A DNA stretch of 64,000 nt from Thaumasiovibrio subtropicus. GTDB taxonomy: Bacteria > Pseudomonadota > Gammaproteobacteria > Enterobacterales > Vibrionaceae. This document shows positions 54,376 to 63,375 of the stretch, in pieces; position 1 is the stretch's first letter, and each line of letters begins with the position of its first letter. The DNA is taken from NCBI RefSeq assembly GCF_019703835.1, contig NZ_AP023054.1, forward strand, positions 930,001 to 994,000, written 5' to 3'. The notes beneath the pieces were generated by a model that had not been told where the DNA came from, made no database searches, and worked only from the letters and a program-made list of their open reading frames with translations. The translations under genes and the position numbers were made by a program.

Positions 54376-55086
54376 ATGGCTCAACACAATGTTAATTCGG
54401 CTTCAGTATCTTGTTGGAGTAGTGAAATTATGGATAACCGTTCTAACGCTGTCCTCTTTTTAGGGGATGCCACCATTCAAGCGCGATTGATGCAACAAGA
54501 ATTAAAAAAGTATGCATCGTTTGAAGTAAAACAAAAATCGGTAGGTGAGTTAAAGTTTATTTCTCAACTTAATGGCATTGACATTATTTTGCTGGACTAT
54601 GCTTTTCTCGACCAAAAGGTATTTCGTGATGTTTTAATGACGGAGACCTTAAATTTTGACCTAATTATATACAACGTACCTAAAGAGACGCCAAGTGAAG
54701 AGCTTGTTGCTTGGAAGCGCTTAAAAGGAATACTGTTTAGTGATGCGCCTATTGCACACATTACGCGCAGTGTTGATGCGGTGCTAAAGGGAGAAATGTG
54801 GCTACCCCGTAGCTGTATGGAGAAGATGCTTTCCCATTACCGTACGTATACTTTGCCAACCCATAATCCGTTTGATGATTTGACCCGTCGTGAGAAACAG
54901 ATTCTCGATCGTTTAGTGTGTGGCCAGACAAATCAAGAAATCGCCGATGAGCTGTTTGTTGCGGAAAGTACCGTTAAAACGCATATCTACAAGCTATACA
55001 AAAAAATGAACGTACACTGTCGCAGCGAAGCGATACGTTGTGTGCGACAAGCAAAGCAGATTGAGCGTTCTGATTCTTTGACTTAA
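54376..55086 (+). CDS. LuxR-family regulator, VpsT/CsgD-like
   Basis: 236 residues. N-terminal receiver-like domain (about 20-140) without an obvious phospho-acceptor set (DIILLDYAFLD), then a C-terminal LuxR HTH (LTRREKQILDRLVCGQTNQEIADELFVAESTVKTHIYKLYKKMNV). WLPR in EMWLPRSCME falls where VpsT and CsgD carry their W/Y-x-x-R motif, which in VpsT binds cyclic di-GMP. It is divergent from the fimbrial cluster, 232 bases away, so it probably controls it. Start uncertain; ATG 54430 is an alternative with TGGAG upstream. Confidence 0.8.
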   Translation: MAQHNVNSASVSCWSSEIMDNRSNAVLFLGDATIQARLMQQELKKYASFEVKQKSVGELKFISQLNGIDIILLDYAFLDQKVFRDVLMTETLNFDLIIYNVPKETPSEELVAWKRLKGILFSDAPIAHITRSVDAVLKGEMWLPRSCMEKMLSHYRTYTLPTHNPFDDLTRREKQILDRLVCGQTNQEIADELFVAESTVKTHIYKLYKKMNVHCRSEAIRCVRQAKQIERSDSLT

Positions 55087-55095
55087 TGAGATGCG

Positions 55096-55142
55096 ATACT
55101 CAAGCCGCGTTTGAACTCGGAATCTTGAGCTGGTTTGAGTTT
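55096..55142. repeat. Short 47-bp relative of the MITE-like element ends
   Basis: ATACTCAAGCC (55096-55106) and, 19 bases on, AATCTTGAGCTGGTTTGAGT (55121-55140) resemble the left and right terminal repeats of the element with almost no interior. It lies ten bases after the LuxR stop. It may be an internal-deletion relic. Confidence 0.5.
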
Positions 55143-55219
55143 GTATTGGCATCTGTTTGTGCTTTGCTGTTAGCGGCGAGCACTTTTGAACTGGCAAGGT
55201 TTACCATCGTTAAAAGAAA

Positions 55220-55256
55220 AAGGCCCTGAGAGTCACGACTCTCAGGGCCTTGTTTT
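55220..55256. terminator. Bidirectional terminator between the LuxR gene and pta
   Basis: AGGCCCTGAGAGTC (55221-55234), two-base loop, GACTCTCAGGGCCT (55237-55250), then TGTTTTT; A-rich on the other side. It ends pta (minus) and the LuxR gene (plus). Confidence 0.92.
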
Positions 55257-55269
55257 TAACGTAAAGAGA

Positions 55270-57423
55270 TTACGCGTTTTGCTCTTCGGCTTGACCTGCC
55301 TGAATCGCCGTCAGTGCAACGGTATAGACGATATCGTCTACCAATGCGCCACGAGACAAGTCATTGACAGGCTTACGCATACCTTGCAGCATTGGACCGA
55401 TAGAAACGAGGTCTGCTGAACGCTGTACCGCTTTGTATGTTGTGTTACCCGTATTCAAGTCAGGGAAGACAAAGACGGTCGCTTTACCTGCAACTGGAGA
55501 GTTTGGCGCTTTTGATTTTGCCACATTCTCCATGATAGCCGCATCGTATTGAAGTGGGCCATCAATGATCAGGTCTGGACGTTTCGCTTGAGCAATGGCA
55601 GTTGCCTCACGGACTTTCTCAACATCTGCACCTTGTCCAGACGTACCTGTTGAGTAAGAGATCATTGCAACGCGAGGCTCGATGCCGAAGGCTTTCGCTG
55701 AGTCAGCGGATTGAATCGCAATCTCAGCAAGTTGCTCTGCGTTTGGATCTGGGTTGATCGCACAGTCGCCGTATACCAATACTTGGTCAGGCAGTAGCAT
55801 GAAGAACACCGATGAAACAAGCGATGCATCTGGCGCTGTTTTGATGATTTGCAGCGGTGGACGGATAGTGTTGGCTGTGGTGTGAACCGCACCAGAAACA
55901 AGACCATCTACTTCGTTCGCTTCAAGCATCATGGTGCCAAGTACAACGGTATCTTGGAGCTGCTCACGAGCAACCACTTCAGTCATGCCTTTGTTCTTAC
56001 GAAGCTCAACAAGACGCGCAACGTATTGCTCTTGGACTTCAGCTGGGTTGATAATTTCAACGCCTGTACCCAGTACGACACCTTGCTGCTCAGCAACACG
56101 CTTGATGTCTTCCGGATTACCAAGAAGGACACACTCTGCAATTTTACGCTCAGCACAGATCGCTGCCGCTTTAACGGTACGCGGCTCATCACCTTCAGGC
56201 AGAACGATACGCTTGTTAGCACGACGTGCATATTCCGTAAGCTGGTAACGGAACGCTGGTGGGCTGAGGCGACGCTCGCGGGCAGAGCCTTCAGTGAGCG
56301 ACTCAATCCAGTCACCGTTGATGTGGCTTGCCATGTATTCGTTAACGAATTCTACACGCTCTTTATCGTCAGCTGGAACTTCTAGGCTCATGCTCTGAAG
56401 GTTCAGAGATGTTTGCCACGTATTGCCGTTCACCGTCATGACAGGTAGGCCCGTTTCAAAGGCACGGTTACACAGGTCTTTCACAGCGTCAGGAAGCTCA
56501 TAGCCACCTGTTAGTAGTAGGGCGCCAATTTCAACACCGTTCATCGCCGCAAGACATGCAGACACAACAACGTCTGGACGGTCTGCTGATGTGACCAGCA
56601 GTGAGCCTGGACGGAAGTGCTCAACCATGTGTGGAATAGAGCGTGCACAGAAAGTGATGCTCTTAACACGACGGGTGAAAATTTCACCTTCGTTAATGAT
56701 TTGCGCATTCAGGTGCTGTGCCATGTCGATAGCACGCGTAGCCACAAGCTCTGGGCTCCAAGGCGCTACACCCAGTACACGGATCGGGCTAGAGTTGAAG
56801 ACTTCCATCACTTCAACGTTCGCTTTCTCTGCTTGGTCAGCATCATCGAACATTTCAGATAGGTCAGGGCGTGTACGGCCTTCAGCGTCAACCGGTGCAT
56901 TCAGTTTGTTAACGATAACACCAGCAATCTGCTTGCTCTTTAGGCCACCGAAGTTAGAACATGCGACTTCGATGCGCTCTTTCAGTTGAGGCGCGTTGTC
57001 AGTACCTGGAGAAACCACGAATACGATCTCTGCGTCGAGCGTCTTCGCCATTTCGTAGTTGATTTGGTTGGCAAACGGGTGCTTACGGGTTGGCACTAGA
57101 CCTTCGATAAGCGTCACTTCTGCATCTGCTGTCGCTTCTTTGTAGCGCGCAACAATGTCTTCTAGAAGTACGTCGCTCTGGTCGTTACGAATCAACTCTT
57201 CCGCACACGCCATAGAGAATGGTTCAGCGATTTGCATGTCGCTGTTTTTGCGGATGATGGTAGTAGTAAGATCTGGTGCTTCGCCACCTTGGCGAGGTTG
57301 TGCGATTGGTTTGAAAAACGAAACGCGAACACCTTTGCGCTCCATTGCACGCAATACACCTAGGCTCACGCTGGTAAGACCAACGCCAGAGCCTACAGGA
57401 ACAAGCATGATAGTACGAGACAC
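55270..57423 (-). CDS. pta: Pta, phosphate acetyltransferase
   Basis: 717 residues (E. coli 714). The long form: an N-terminal P-loop-like domain ([28 protein letters not shown]), a central DRTGG-type domain and the C-terminal PTA domain ([84 protein letters not shown]). It converts acetyl-CoA and phosphate to acetyl phosphate and CoA, working with AckA in acetate overflow. Codon use is strongly biased (highly expressed). A 16-bp palindrome lies 26 bases before its start. Confidence 0.97.
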   Translation of the reverse strand: MSRTIMLVPVGSGVGLTSVSLGVLRAMERKGVRVSFFKPIAQPRQGGEAPDLTTTIIRKNSDMQIAEPFSMACAEELIRNDQSDVLLEDIVARYKEATADAEVTLIEGLVPTRKHPFANQINYEMAKTLDAEIVFVVSPGTDNAPQLKERIEVACSNFGGLKSKQIAGVIVNKLNAPVDAEGRTRPDLSEMFDDADQAEKANVEVMEVFNSSPIRVLGVAPWSPELVATRAIDMAQHLNAQIINEGEIFTRRVKSITFCARSIPHMVEHFRPGSLLVTSADRPDVVVSACLAAMNGVEIGALLLTGGYELPDAVKDLCNRAFETGLPVMTVNGNTWQTSLNLQSMSLEVPADDKERVEFVNEYMASHINGDWIESLTEGSARERRLSPPAFRYQLTEYARRANKRIVLPEGDEPRTVKAAAICAERKIAECVLLGNPEDIKRVAEQQGVVLGTGVEIINPAEVQEQYVARLVELRKNKGMTEVVAREQLQDTVVLGTMMLEANEVDGLVSGAVHTTANTIRPPLQIIKTAPDASLVSSVFFMLLPDQVLVYGDCAINPDPNAEQLAEIAIQSADSAKAFGIEPRVAMISYSTGTSGQGADVEKVREATAIAQAKRPDLIIDGPLQYDAAIMENVAKSKAPNSPVAGKATVFVFPDLNTGNTTYKAVQRSADLVSIGPMLQGMRKPVNDLSRGALVDDIVYTVALTAIQAGQAEEQNA

Positions 57424-57448
57424 GATCGATTCCTCTTGAGTAAGGAGA

Positions 57449-57464
57449 TGTAACTTAAGTTACA
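57449..57464. promoter_or_regulatory. Perfect 16-bp palindrome upstream of pta
   Basis: TGTAACTTAAGTTACA at 26-41 bases before the pta ATG. It lies between the ackA terminator and pta. Binding protein unknown. It could be an operator or a leader hairpin of the pta mRNA. Confidence 0.4.
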
Positions 57465-57478
57465 GGGGTAAGAGTATT

Positions 57479-57508
57479 AAAAAACGGCTGGCTCAAGGCC
57501 AGCCGTTT
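57479..57508 (-). terminator. Terminator after ackA
   Basis: On the minus strand AAACGGCTGGC, five-base loop, GCCAGCCGTTT (57482-57508), then TTTAATAC with a T6 run. It lies between ackA and pta, so pta may depend on read-through or its own promoter. Confidence 0.85.
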
Positions 57509-57521
57509 AAGTATCGCTAGA

Positions 57522-58718
57522 TTAGATGTCAGTCAGACGCGCTGTATCTTCTGCGATAACCAATTCTTCGTTAGTAGAGATAACGAAAGCTGGGATACGG
57601 CTGTTGTCAGAGGTGATCTTACCTTCGCCGCCGAAACGTGCTTTCAGGTTAGCGTCACCGTCAACGTCGAAGCCAAGAACGCCAAGACGGTTTAGTACCA
57701 TCTCACGGATTGGGCCAGAGTTTTCACCGATACCACCCGTGAACACGACTGCGTCTAAGCGACCGTCTAGGGTTGCTGTGTAAGAAGCGATGTACTTCGC
57801 TAGGCGGTGACAGAATACATCCATCGCGCGGGTCGCTTCTTCTTTGTCACCGTAGTTGTCTTCAACGAAACGACAGTCAGAAGTCACTTCAGTGAGACCG
57901 GCTAGGCCAGACTCTTTGGTTAGCATGGTGTTGATTTGCTCAACTGAGTAACCGAGTGCGTCGTGTAGGTGGAAGATGATCGCTGGATCGATATCACCAC
58001 AACGGGTACCCATCACAAGACCTTCAAGCGGTGTAAGACCCATTGAAGTGTCCACAGACTTGCCGCCTTTAATTGCACAGACAGATGCGCCGTTACCTAG
58101 GTGACAGTTAATGATGTTGAGGTCTTTCTCTTCTTTGCCTAGTACCTCTGCTGCAGCGCGAGAGATAAATAGGTGAGAGGTACCGTGCATGCCGTAACGA
58201 CGAATACCGTGCTCTTTGTAAAGCTTGTACGGTAGCGCGTATAGGTAAGCTTCTTCAGGCATCGTCTGGTGGAATGCTGTGTCGAATACCGCAACGTTTT
58301 TCAGTGCTGGGAAAGCCGCTTGTGCTGCTTTGATACCTTCGATCGCTGCAGGGTTGTGAAGCGGTGCAAGCGTTGCACAGTCTTCGATACCTTTCAGTAC
58401 GTCATCAGTGATCAGTGCAGAGGTAGTGAATTTCTCACCACCGTGAACAACACGGTGACCGATAGCAGCAACGTTTTTCGCTAGCTCAGGCTTAGAAGCC
58501 AAGATAGTGTCAACGATGAACTTAAGTGCGGCTTCGTGCGCAGCGCCATCACCTAGTTGTGCTTCGTGCTTACCGTCAAGTTTCCACTTGATGCGTGCTT
58601 CAGGCAGGTGCAGACACTCTGCCAGGCCTGTAAGATGTTCGTCACCCGATACAGCGTCTACGACAGCGAATTTCAGAGAAGAGCTACCGCAGTTTAGTAC
58701 TAAAACCAGCTTAGACAT
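57522..58718 (-). CDS. ackA: AckA, acetate kinase
   Basis: 398 residues (E. coli 400). ASKHA-fold kinase with the signature [16 protein letters not shown] at the N-terminus, [11 protein letters not shown] and [33 protein letters not shown], and [21 protein letters not shown]. Makes ATP from acetyl phosphate and ADP. First gene of ackA-pta, as in E. coli. Heavily biased codon use points to high expression. Confidence 0.97.
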   Translation of the reverse strand: MSKLVLVLNCGSSSLKFAVVDAVSGDEHLTGLAECLHLPEARIKWKLDGKHEAQLGDGAAHEAALKFIVDTILASKPELAKNVAAIGHRVVHGGEKFTTSALITDDVLKGIEDCATLAPLHNPAAIEGIKAAQAAFPALKNVAVFDTAFHQTMPEEAYLYALPYKLYKEHGIRRYGMHGTSHLFISRAAAEVLGKEEKDLNIINCHLGNGASVCAIKGGKSVDTSMGLTPLEGLVMGTRCGDIDPAIIFHLHDALGYSVEQINTMLTKESGLAGLTEVTSDCRFVEDNYGDKEEATRAMDVFCHRLAKYIASYTATLDGRLDAVVFTGGIGENSGPIREMVLNRLGVLGFDVDGDANLKARFGGEGKITSDNSRIPAFVISTNEELVIAEDTARLTDI

Positions 58719-59022
58719 GTGAGATTACCTATAGTCTGTCTGAGAGTTGATATTCAACGTATTAAAAATACCAATAGAATAGACAATAGCCATTGGCCTG
58801 CCTTATCTTTGGTCAAAAAATTCTTCTAATCCGTATAAAAAAGCACGGAGAACCCATGCTCCGACTCGTCCTTGAGGTCATGCCTATAGTTGCGGTAATC
58901 TGAATTACGGGCAACAATGAGTTATAGGCGTGCTAAGGATAGCGATTGTTGAGCATTATAACAAAAGATTTTGAGAGAAACTTAATTTGAATCAAGTTTG
59001 TTCTCTGATTTTTTGAAAAGTT
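58719..59022. promoter_or_regulatory. ackA/yfbV divergent promoter region with an FNR-like site
   Basis: 300 bases between divergent ackA (minus) and yfbV (plus). Minus-strand TTGATTCAAATTAA (58982-58995) differs from the FNR box TTGAT-N4-ATCAA at one position. It is 264 bases from ackA but 28 from yfbV, so which gene it serves is unclear. Long inverted repeats were not found; GGAGAACCCATGCTCC (58849-58864) is a small dyad. Confidence 0.5.
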
Positions 59023-59499
59023 ATGTCTTTTTTTGAAAAGTGGTGGCGTATGAGTCAATCTTCTATCTTCAATTTGTTTCGTAAGGGGCAGGAATATATG
59101 TCGGTGTGGCCACTTCGAAAGGAGCTTGCCCCGCTTTTTCCTGAGAACCGCTACATCAAAGCAACGCAGTTTGCGATTCGAGTGATGCCTGCCGTTGCGG
59201 TGATAGCCGTACTGACGCAGATGGCGTTTGATAACTATCAAGCATTGCCTCAATCTATGGTCATCGCGTTCTTTGCCCTGAGTATGCCATTACAAGGATT
59301 ATTTTGGTTGGGTAAACGCAGTGAAACGCGACTGCCACCATCACTTGCCGGTTGGTACCGCGAGTTGCATGAAAAAATCATCAGTGAAGGACATGCCTTA
59401 CAACCATTGAAGGCGCAACCGCGATATAGAGAGCTCGCCATGGTATTGAATCGAGCGTTTAAGCAACTTGATGATTCTTCTTTGGAACGATGGTTTTAG
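59023..59499 (+). CDS. yfbV: YfbV, DUF412 inner-membrane protein
   Basis: 158 residues (E. coli 151). Two membrane segments ([20 protein letters not shown] and [19 protein letters not shown]) and the conserved [31 protein letters not shown] and [14 protein letters not shown]. coli YfbV keeps the Ter macrodomain from spreading; the same role here is only inferred. ATG 59050 is an alternative start that matches the E. coli length better. Divergent from ackA, as in E. coli. Confidence 0.88.
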   Translation: MSFFEKWWRMSQSSIFNLFRKGQEYMSVWPLRKELAPLFPENRYIKATQFAIRVMPAVAVIAVLTQMAFDNYQALPQSMVIAFFALSMPLQGLFWLGKRSETRLPPSLAGWYRELHEKIISEGHALQPLKAQPRYRELAMVLNRAFKQLDDSSLERWF

Positions 59500-59522
59500 T
59501 TTTCCGCCTTTCTTTGATGTAA

Positions 59523-59546
59523 CAAAACCCGCCGCGGCGGGTTTTG
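59523..59546. terminator. Terminator after yfbV
   Basis: CAAAACCCG, CCGCGG apex, CGGGTTTTG (59523-59546): perfect 24-bp palindrome, T-rich on the plus strand. Also faces the convergent TetR gene. Confidence 0.85.
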
Positions 59547-59571
59547 TCGTTTTGACGCTGAATTACCGTGT

Positions 59572-60183
59572 TCAGTGCATTGCGGTATTAAATAGGGCTA
59601 AATGCCAACTAGTGGCGAGCGCTTTATGGTTGGCTTTCTCTACTGTCTCGGGCATGACAATCCATTGCTGGTAAATGCCATTGAGAAAACCCTTAAATAG
59701 CATCGAGGCTTCCTGCTCAGTCAAGTGTGGCTGCAAGAGTCCTGCTTGTTGGACACGCATAAATGCTTGCTTGAGAATGTTATGTTCTTGCTCGCGATTA
59801 TTGCGGTTGCGCGTCAAATGTTCCGTATCAGCGAACGCTTGGTAATTCAGTCTGACTAAGGATTGCAATCGTGTATTGGTCGTCACTTCCGTGATCAACA
59901 AAAGCAATATATCGATCATCAGCTTAGGCAACTGTTCTGCTTGTGTCGCTTCTACTTGGTCAAACAGCTGTTTGTACGGCGACATGATATGCTGCCACAG
60001 TGCCTCGAGTAGATCGTCTTTATCTTTGAAATGCCAATAGATTGCACCGCGAGTAACCCCAGCATGGCTCGCGATATGGGCGAGCGTTGCTTTCGCTAAT
60101 CCGCGCTCTGCCATGACGATAAGAGCTGAATCAAGCAGTTGTAAGCGGGTTTTTTCTGCCTCTTGTTTACTTTTTCTTGCCAT
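59572..60183 (-). CDS. TetR/AcrR-family repressor
   Basis: 203 residues. N-terminal HTH LLDSALIVMAERGLAKATLAHIASHAGVTRGAIYWHFKDKDDLLEAL is of AcrR type (GAIYWHF). The ligand domain is helical and variable, with long hydrophobic helices. It is the last gene of an operon-like run after the RND pump, 60 bases downstream, so it probably represses that pump. A CTGACAG/CTGTCAG inverted repeat lies between the two genes (60208-60240). Confidence 0.9.
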   Translation of the reverse strand: MARKSKQEAEKTRLQLLDSALIVMAERGLAKATLAHIASHAGVTRGAIYWHFKDKDDLLEALWQHIMSPYKQLFDQVEATQAEQLPKLMIDILLLLITEVTTNTRLQSLVRLNYQAFADTEHLTRNRNNREQEHNILKQAFMRVQQAGLLQPHLTEQEASMLFKGFLNGIYQQWIVMPETVEKANHKALATSWHLALFNTAMH

Positions 60184-60243
60184 CGCTATCAGTAACTCCT
60201 GAATGCACTGACAGCGACGGTTTTTACCTGCGTCTGTCAGCGT

Positions 60244-63200
60244 TTAGTTGTGTTCTTTCGTTAACAGTACATACAGCGCGGGGATGATCACCACAGCGAT
60301 AATGGTCGATGCAATTAAACCATAAATGATCGCCATACAGAGTGGGTACCATTGTGGATCGCTGTATGCCAGTGGGAACAAACTTAGGATGGTGGTCAAA
60401 CTGGTGCTGATGATAGGGCGCAATCGGTCTGCTGCGCCTTTTGCTGCTGCATCTATGATGCGCTCACCTGCATTGCGGTGCTGGTTCATGGTGTCCACAA
60501 GGACGATACCATTGTTCACCGCAATACCCGCCAAGGAAACGATGCCGATTAAACCTGAGAATGACATCGGTGTGCCTGACAGAAAATACCCCAAGAATGT
60601 TCCTATAAGTGCTAAAGGTACGATCAAAATGATGATCGCAGGCTGAACAAAAGACACAAACATCAATGTCAGTAAAATGTAGATAGAAAATATAGCTAGG
60701 ATGAATGCGATTCCCATTTGTCCGTAGCTATCATCGGCTTTGGTTACCTCGCCGCCAAATTGGTAGTGATACCCGTTTGGCCAAGGGGCGGAAATGTCCT
60801 CCATTTGTACAGCCAACGCTGCGATAACCTCACTGGCTGTTCGCCCCTCAGCACGTGCCGTAATGGTGACGGTGCGCTTGCCATCACGGTGGACAAAGAC
60901 ACGTGGAATTTCTGTGATCTCAAAATTAACTAATTCGCCAAAGGGAATTGAGGTGCCATGTTGGTTGGTCACGCGGAGTAGGTTCAACTCAGCTAAGTGA
61001 CGTGGGCCGCCGAGTTCACCTTGACGACTTGGCCAAGCGATACTGAGGCGAATTTTGGGGTCATCCGCAATACCGTCGACTTTGAAGTGGCCGATTTCGT
61101 CGGTCTCCATGGCGATACGTACTTGTTGAGCGAGTTCTGTTTCACTGATGCCGTGGAAAGAAAGCATTTCGGGTTTTGGGGTAAAGCGAATCTCATGCAG
61201 GGCAGGGCCAAGGTTATCTGCAATATCACTGCTGCCGGGGATCTCACTGAGCGCGTTTTTCACATCGGCGGCCATCGCGATTAAGACACCATAATCTTCG
61301 CCTGTGAGATCGACTTGAATCGGGGCGGATGTATCAGGGTTGCCACCAATATGCACCAGTTTTATGGTGAGTCCCGGTTCGTCTGCAAGGGCCTGATTTA
61401 ATCCATCACGAATGTCAGGTAAGTAGTCATAAGAGAGCTTTTCTCGCGAGGCTTTCGGGTGCAAGGTTAGACTAAAACCGACTTGGTTCCAGGCCTCTGA
61501 GGGCAATAGCGCATCATTAAGGTTTGCGGTTGTCATGGGGCTTTTCGCACCGACATAGGCAATCATTTTCTCTATCCAGTTTTGCTGACGGAGAAACTGA
61601 CCGGCTTTATCCGCAACACGTTGTGATTGCGCTAGCGTCGCATCGGGTGCGAGCTCGATTGAAATGCCAATTTTTCTATCATCCGCTTCAGGGTACATTT
61701 CTGAAGGCAATAGACCTGAAATGTAGATCGAAACAAAAAACAGTGAGAATGCCCCTATTACCCACCCAACAGCTTGGCGTTTATGCTTTACGACGTTGAA
61801 ACGCAGCCATTGGCTTAGGCGATGTTTATACTTGTCGGCAATGACATCAATGAGGAGCGGTTTGGTTTGGGCTTGCGACTCTTTGAGTAAGTATTGAGAG
61901 AACGGGAGGCAGATTAAAAAGGCGACCACCAAGCTCATTAACAAGGTGACGGTAATGGTGATAGGGAGAATACGAATGAACTTTCCATCAATGCCGCCCA
62001 CCATCATCATCGGGAGCATGGCCAAAATAGTCGTCAGTTGTCCAGCTGTCGCAGGCAGAATGAACTGCTTCACCGTCGTCATTGCTGCTTCAGGAAAGCG
62101 TTTCTTTTGGGTATAAAGGTTTTCGTGCATTCCCTCCATCACCAAAATGAACACATCGACCATGAGCCCGAGCGCTAATACCATACCGATCATGATCATG
62201 GAGTTAAAGCTGTAGCCCATTGCCGCCATTACAGCGAGTACACCTAGGATAGTGACCGGAAGTGCAAGCCCTGCAATGAGGGCTTCTCGCCAGCTGAGTA
62301 GCAGCATGAGGACAACAAACACAATGACGACTGCTTGCTGCATGGAGCTTGAGATATCGTTAAAAGCGAGCTCAATGATCTCCCCGTCATCACTGATGTG
62401 GGTTAAATGCAGGGCTTGGGGCCAATCTTGAGCGGTCAAAGACTCGGTGAGCGCTAATGTCTGCTCAATGACGGCAAACGTATCCGCGCCCGGACGTTTT
62501 AAGACATCCAAGGTAACGCTTCGAGAAAAGGGTTCGCCGTTAAGACTAAAGTAAGTGCGGCTTTTTTCGCGATCTAAGCGCAGACTGACATCGGCGACTT
62601 CGCCAAGGCGGACAGTGCGTTTGTCATCAAGACGGAGAATAGGTAACTGCTTTAACTGTTCAACCGTTTGAAAGCGGCCAGCAAGATAAAGGTTAAACGT
62701 ATTTTCGTCGGCTTCAAATTCTCCCCACGCCATATCTAGGTTTGCGGACTGTAAGCGTTCACGAACGATTAGTGGCGATAGCCCCAAGCTTCGCAGTTGC
62801 GCGGGGTTTAAGCGAACGTGTAAGCTTTTTTCGCGCAGGCCGCTAATGTTGACTTTCTTCACCAAAGGCAAGCTTTCCATTGCTGACTCAAGTTGCTTTG
62901 CGGTATCGGAAAGCAGCATGTCGTCCACATCACCGCTTAAGGCGAAGCTAATGACGGGCATGTTGGAGACTGACATCTCTTCGATTTCAGGTTTCTCTAT
63001 GCCTTGTCCAGGTGGGAATTTGGCTGCCGCTTTATCTACCGCAGCACGTAGCAATGGCATCGCTTCTGCGACAGGCATATCGGCATCGAACTCAACGGAC
63101 ACGATTGAGTATGAGTTGTACGAACCGCTAGAAAAGGTTTTTAGACCTTTCAAGCTCACAATCTCATCTTCCAAATACTTGGTGATCTCCTTTTCGATTT

Positions 63201-63375
63201 GCTCAGGCGCACCGCCGGGCCATAAGGTCATCACGATAGCGGATGGGATCTCAAGATCTGGGTAGTTTTCGCGCACCATGTTGTTATAGCTAAGCACCCC
63301 GGCTAGCAATAGCATGCCGAGCAATAAGCGAGCGATAAGGGTATCGATAAAGAGTTTATAGCCTAGTCGACGCAT
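60244..63375 (-). CDS. RND efflux pump membrane subunit
   Basis: 1043 residues with twelve expected membrane segments and two large periplasmic loops. Motifs: NYPDLEIPSAIVMTLWPGGAPEQIEKEITKYLEDEI at the first loop, and the membrane motif GMVLALGLMVDVFILVMEGMHENLYT. AcrB-type pumps have two adjacent Asp there; this one has one (VDVF), as some heavy-metal and other RND pumps do. GIAVNNGIVLVDTMNQHR in the second half is the other family motif. Exports drugs or other compounds by proton antiport with the adaptor encoded just upstream. Substrate cannot be told. Confidence 0.9.
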   Translation of the reverse strand: MRRLGYKLFIDTLIARLLLGMLLLAGVLSYNNMVRENYPDLEIPSAIVMTLWPGGAPEQIEKEITKYLEDEIVSLKGLKTFSSGSYNSYSIVSVEFDADMPVAEAMPLLRAAVDKAAAKFPPGQGIEKPEIEEMSVSNMPVISFALSGDVDDMLLSDTAKQLESAMESLPLVKKVNISGLREKSLHVRLNPAQLRSLGLSPLIVRERLQSANLDMAWGEFEADENTFNLYLAGRFQTVEQLKQLPILRLDDKRTVRLGEVADVSLRLDREKSRTYFSLNGEPFSRSVTLDVLKRPGADTFAVIEQTLALTESLTAQDWPQALHLTHISDDGEIIELAFNDISSSMQQAVVIVFVVLMLLLSWREALIAGLALPVTILGVLAVMAAMGYSFNSMIMIGMVLALGLMVDVFILVMEGMHENLYTQKKRFPEAAMTTVKQFILPATAGQLTTILAMLPMMMVGGIDGKFIRILPITITVTLLMSLVVAFLICLPFSQYLLKESQAQTKPLLIDVIADKYKHRLSQWLRFNVVKHKRQAVGWVIGAFSLFFVSIYISGLLPSEMYPEADDRKIGISIELAPDATLAQSQRVADKAGQFLRQQNWIEKMIAYVGAKSPMTTANLNDALLPSEAWNQVGFSLTLHPKASREKLSYDYLPDIRDGLNQALADEPGLTIKLVHIGGNPDTSAPIQVDLTGEDYGVLIAMAADVKNALSEIPGSSDIADNLGPALHEIRFTPKPEMLSFHGISETELAQQVRIAMETDEIGHFKVDGIADDPKIRLSIAWPSRQGELGGPRHLAELNLLRVTNQHGTSIPFGELVNFEITEIPRVFVHRDGKRTVTITARAEGRTASEVIAALAVQMEDISAPWPNGYHYQFGGEVTKADDSYGQMGIAFILAIFSIYILLTLMFVSFVQPAIIILIVPLALIGTFLGYFLSGTPMSFSGLIGIVSLAGIAVNNGIVLVDTMNQHRNAGERIIDAAAKGAADRLRPIISTSLTTILSLFPLAYSDPQWYPLCMAIIYGLIASTIIAVVIIPALYVLLTKEHN

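Noticed and set aside
55849..56385. 178-codon frame on the plus strand
   Set aside because: Lies antisense to the well-supported pta gene; it is a codon-bias shadow with no ribosome site or domain.
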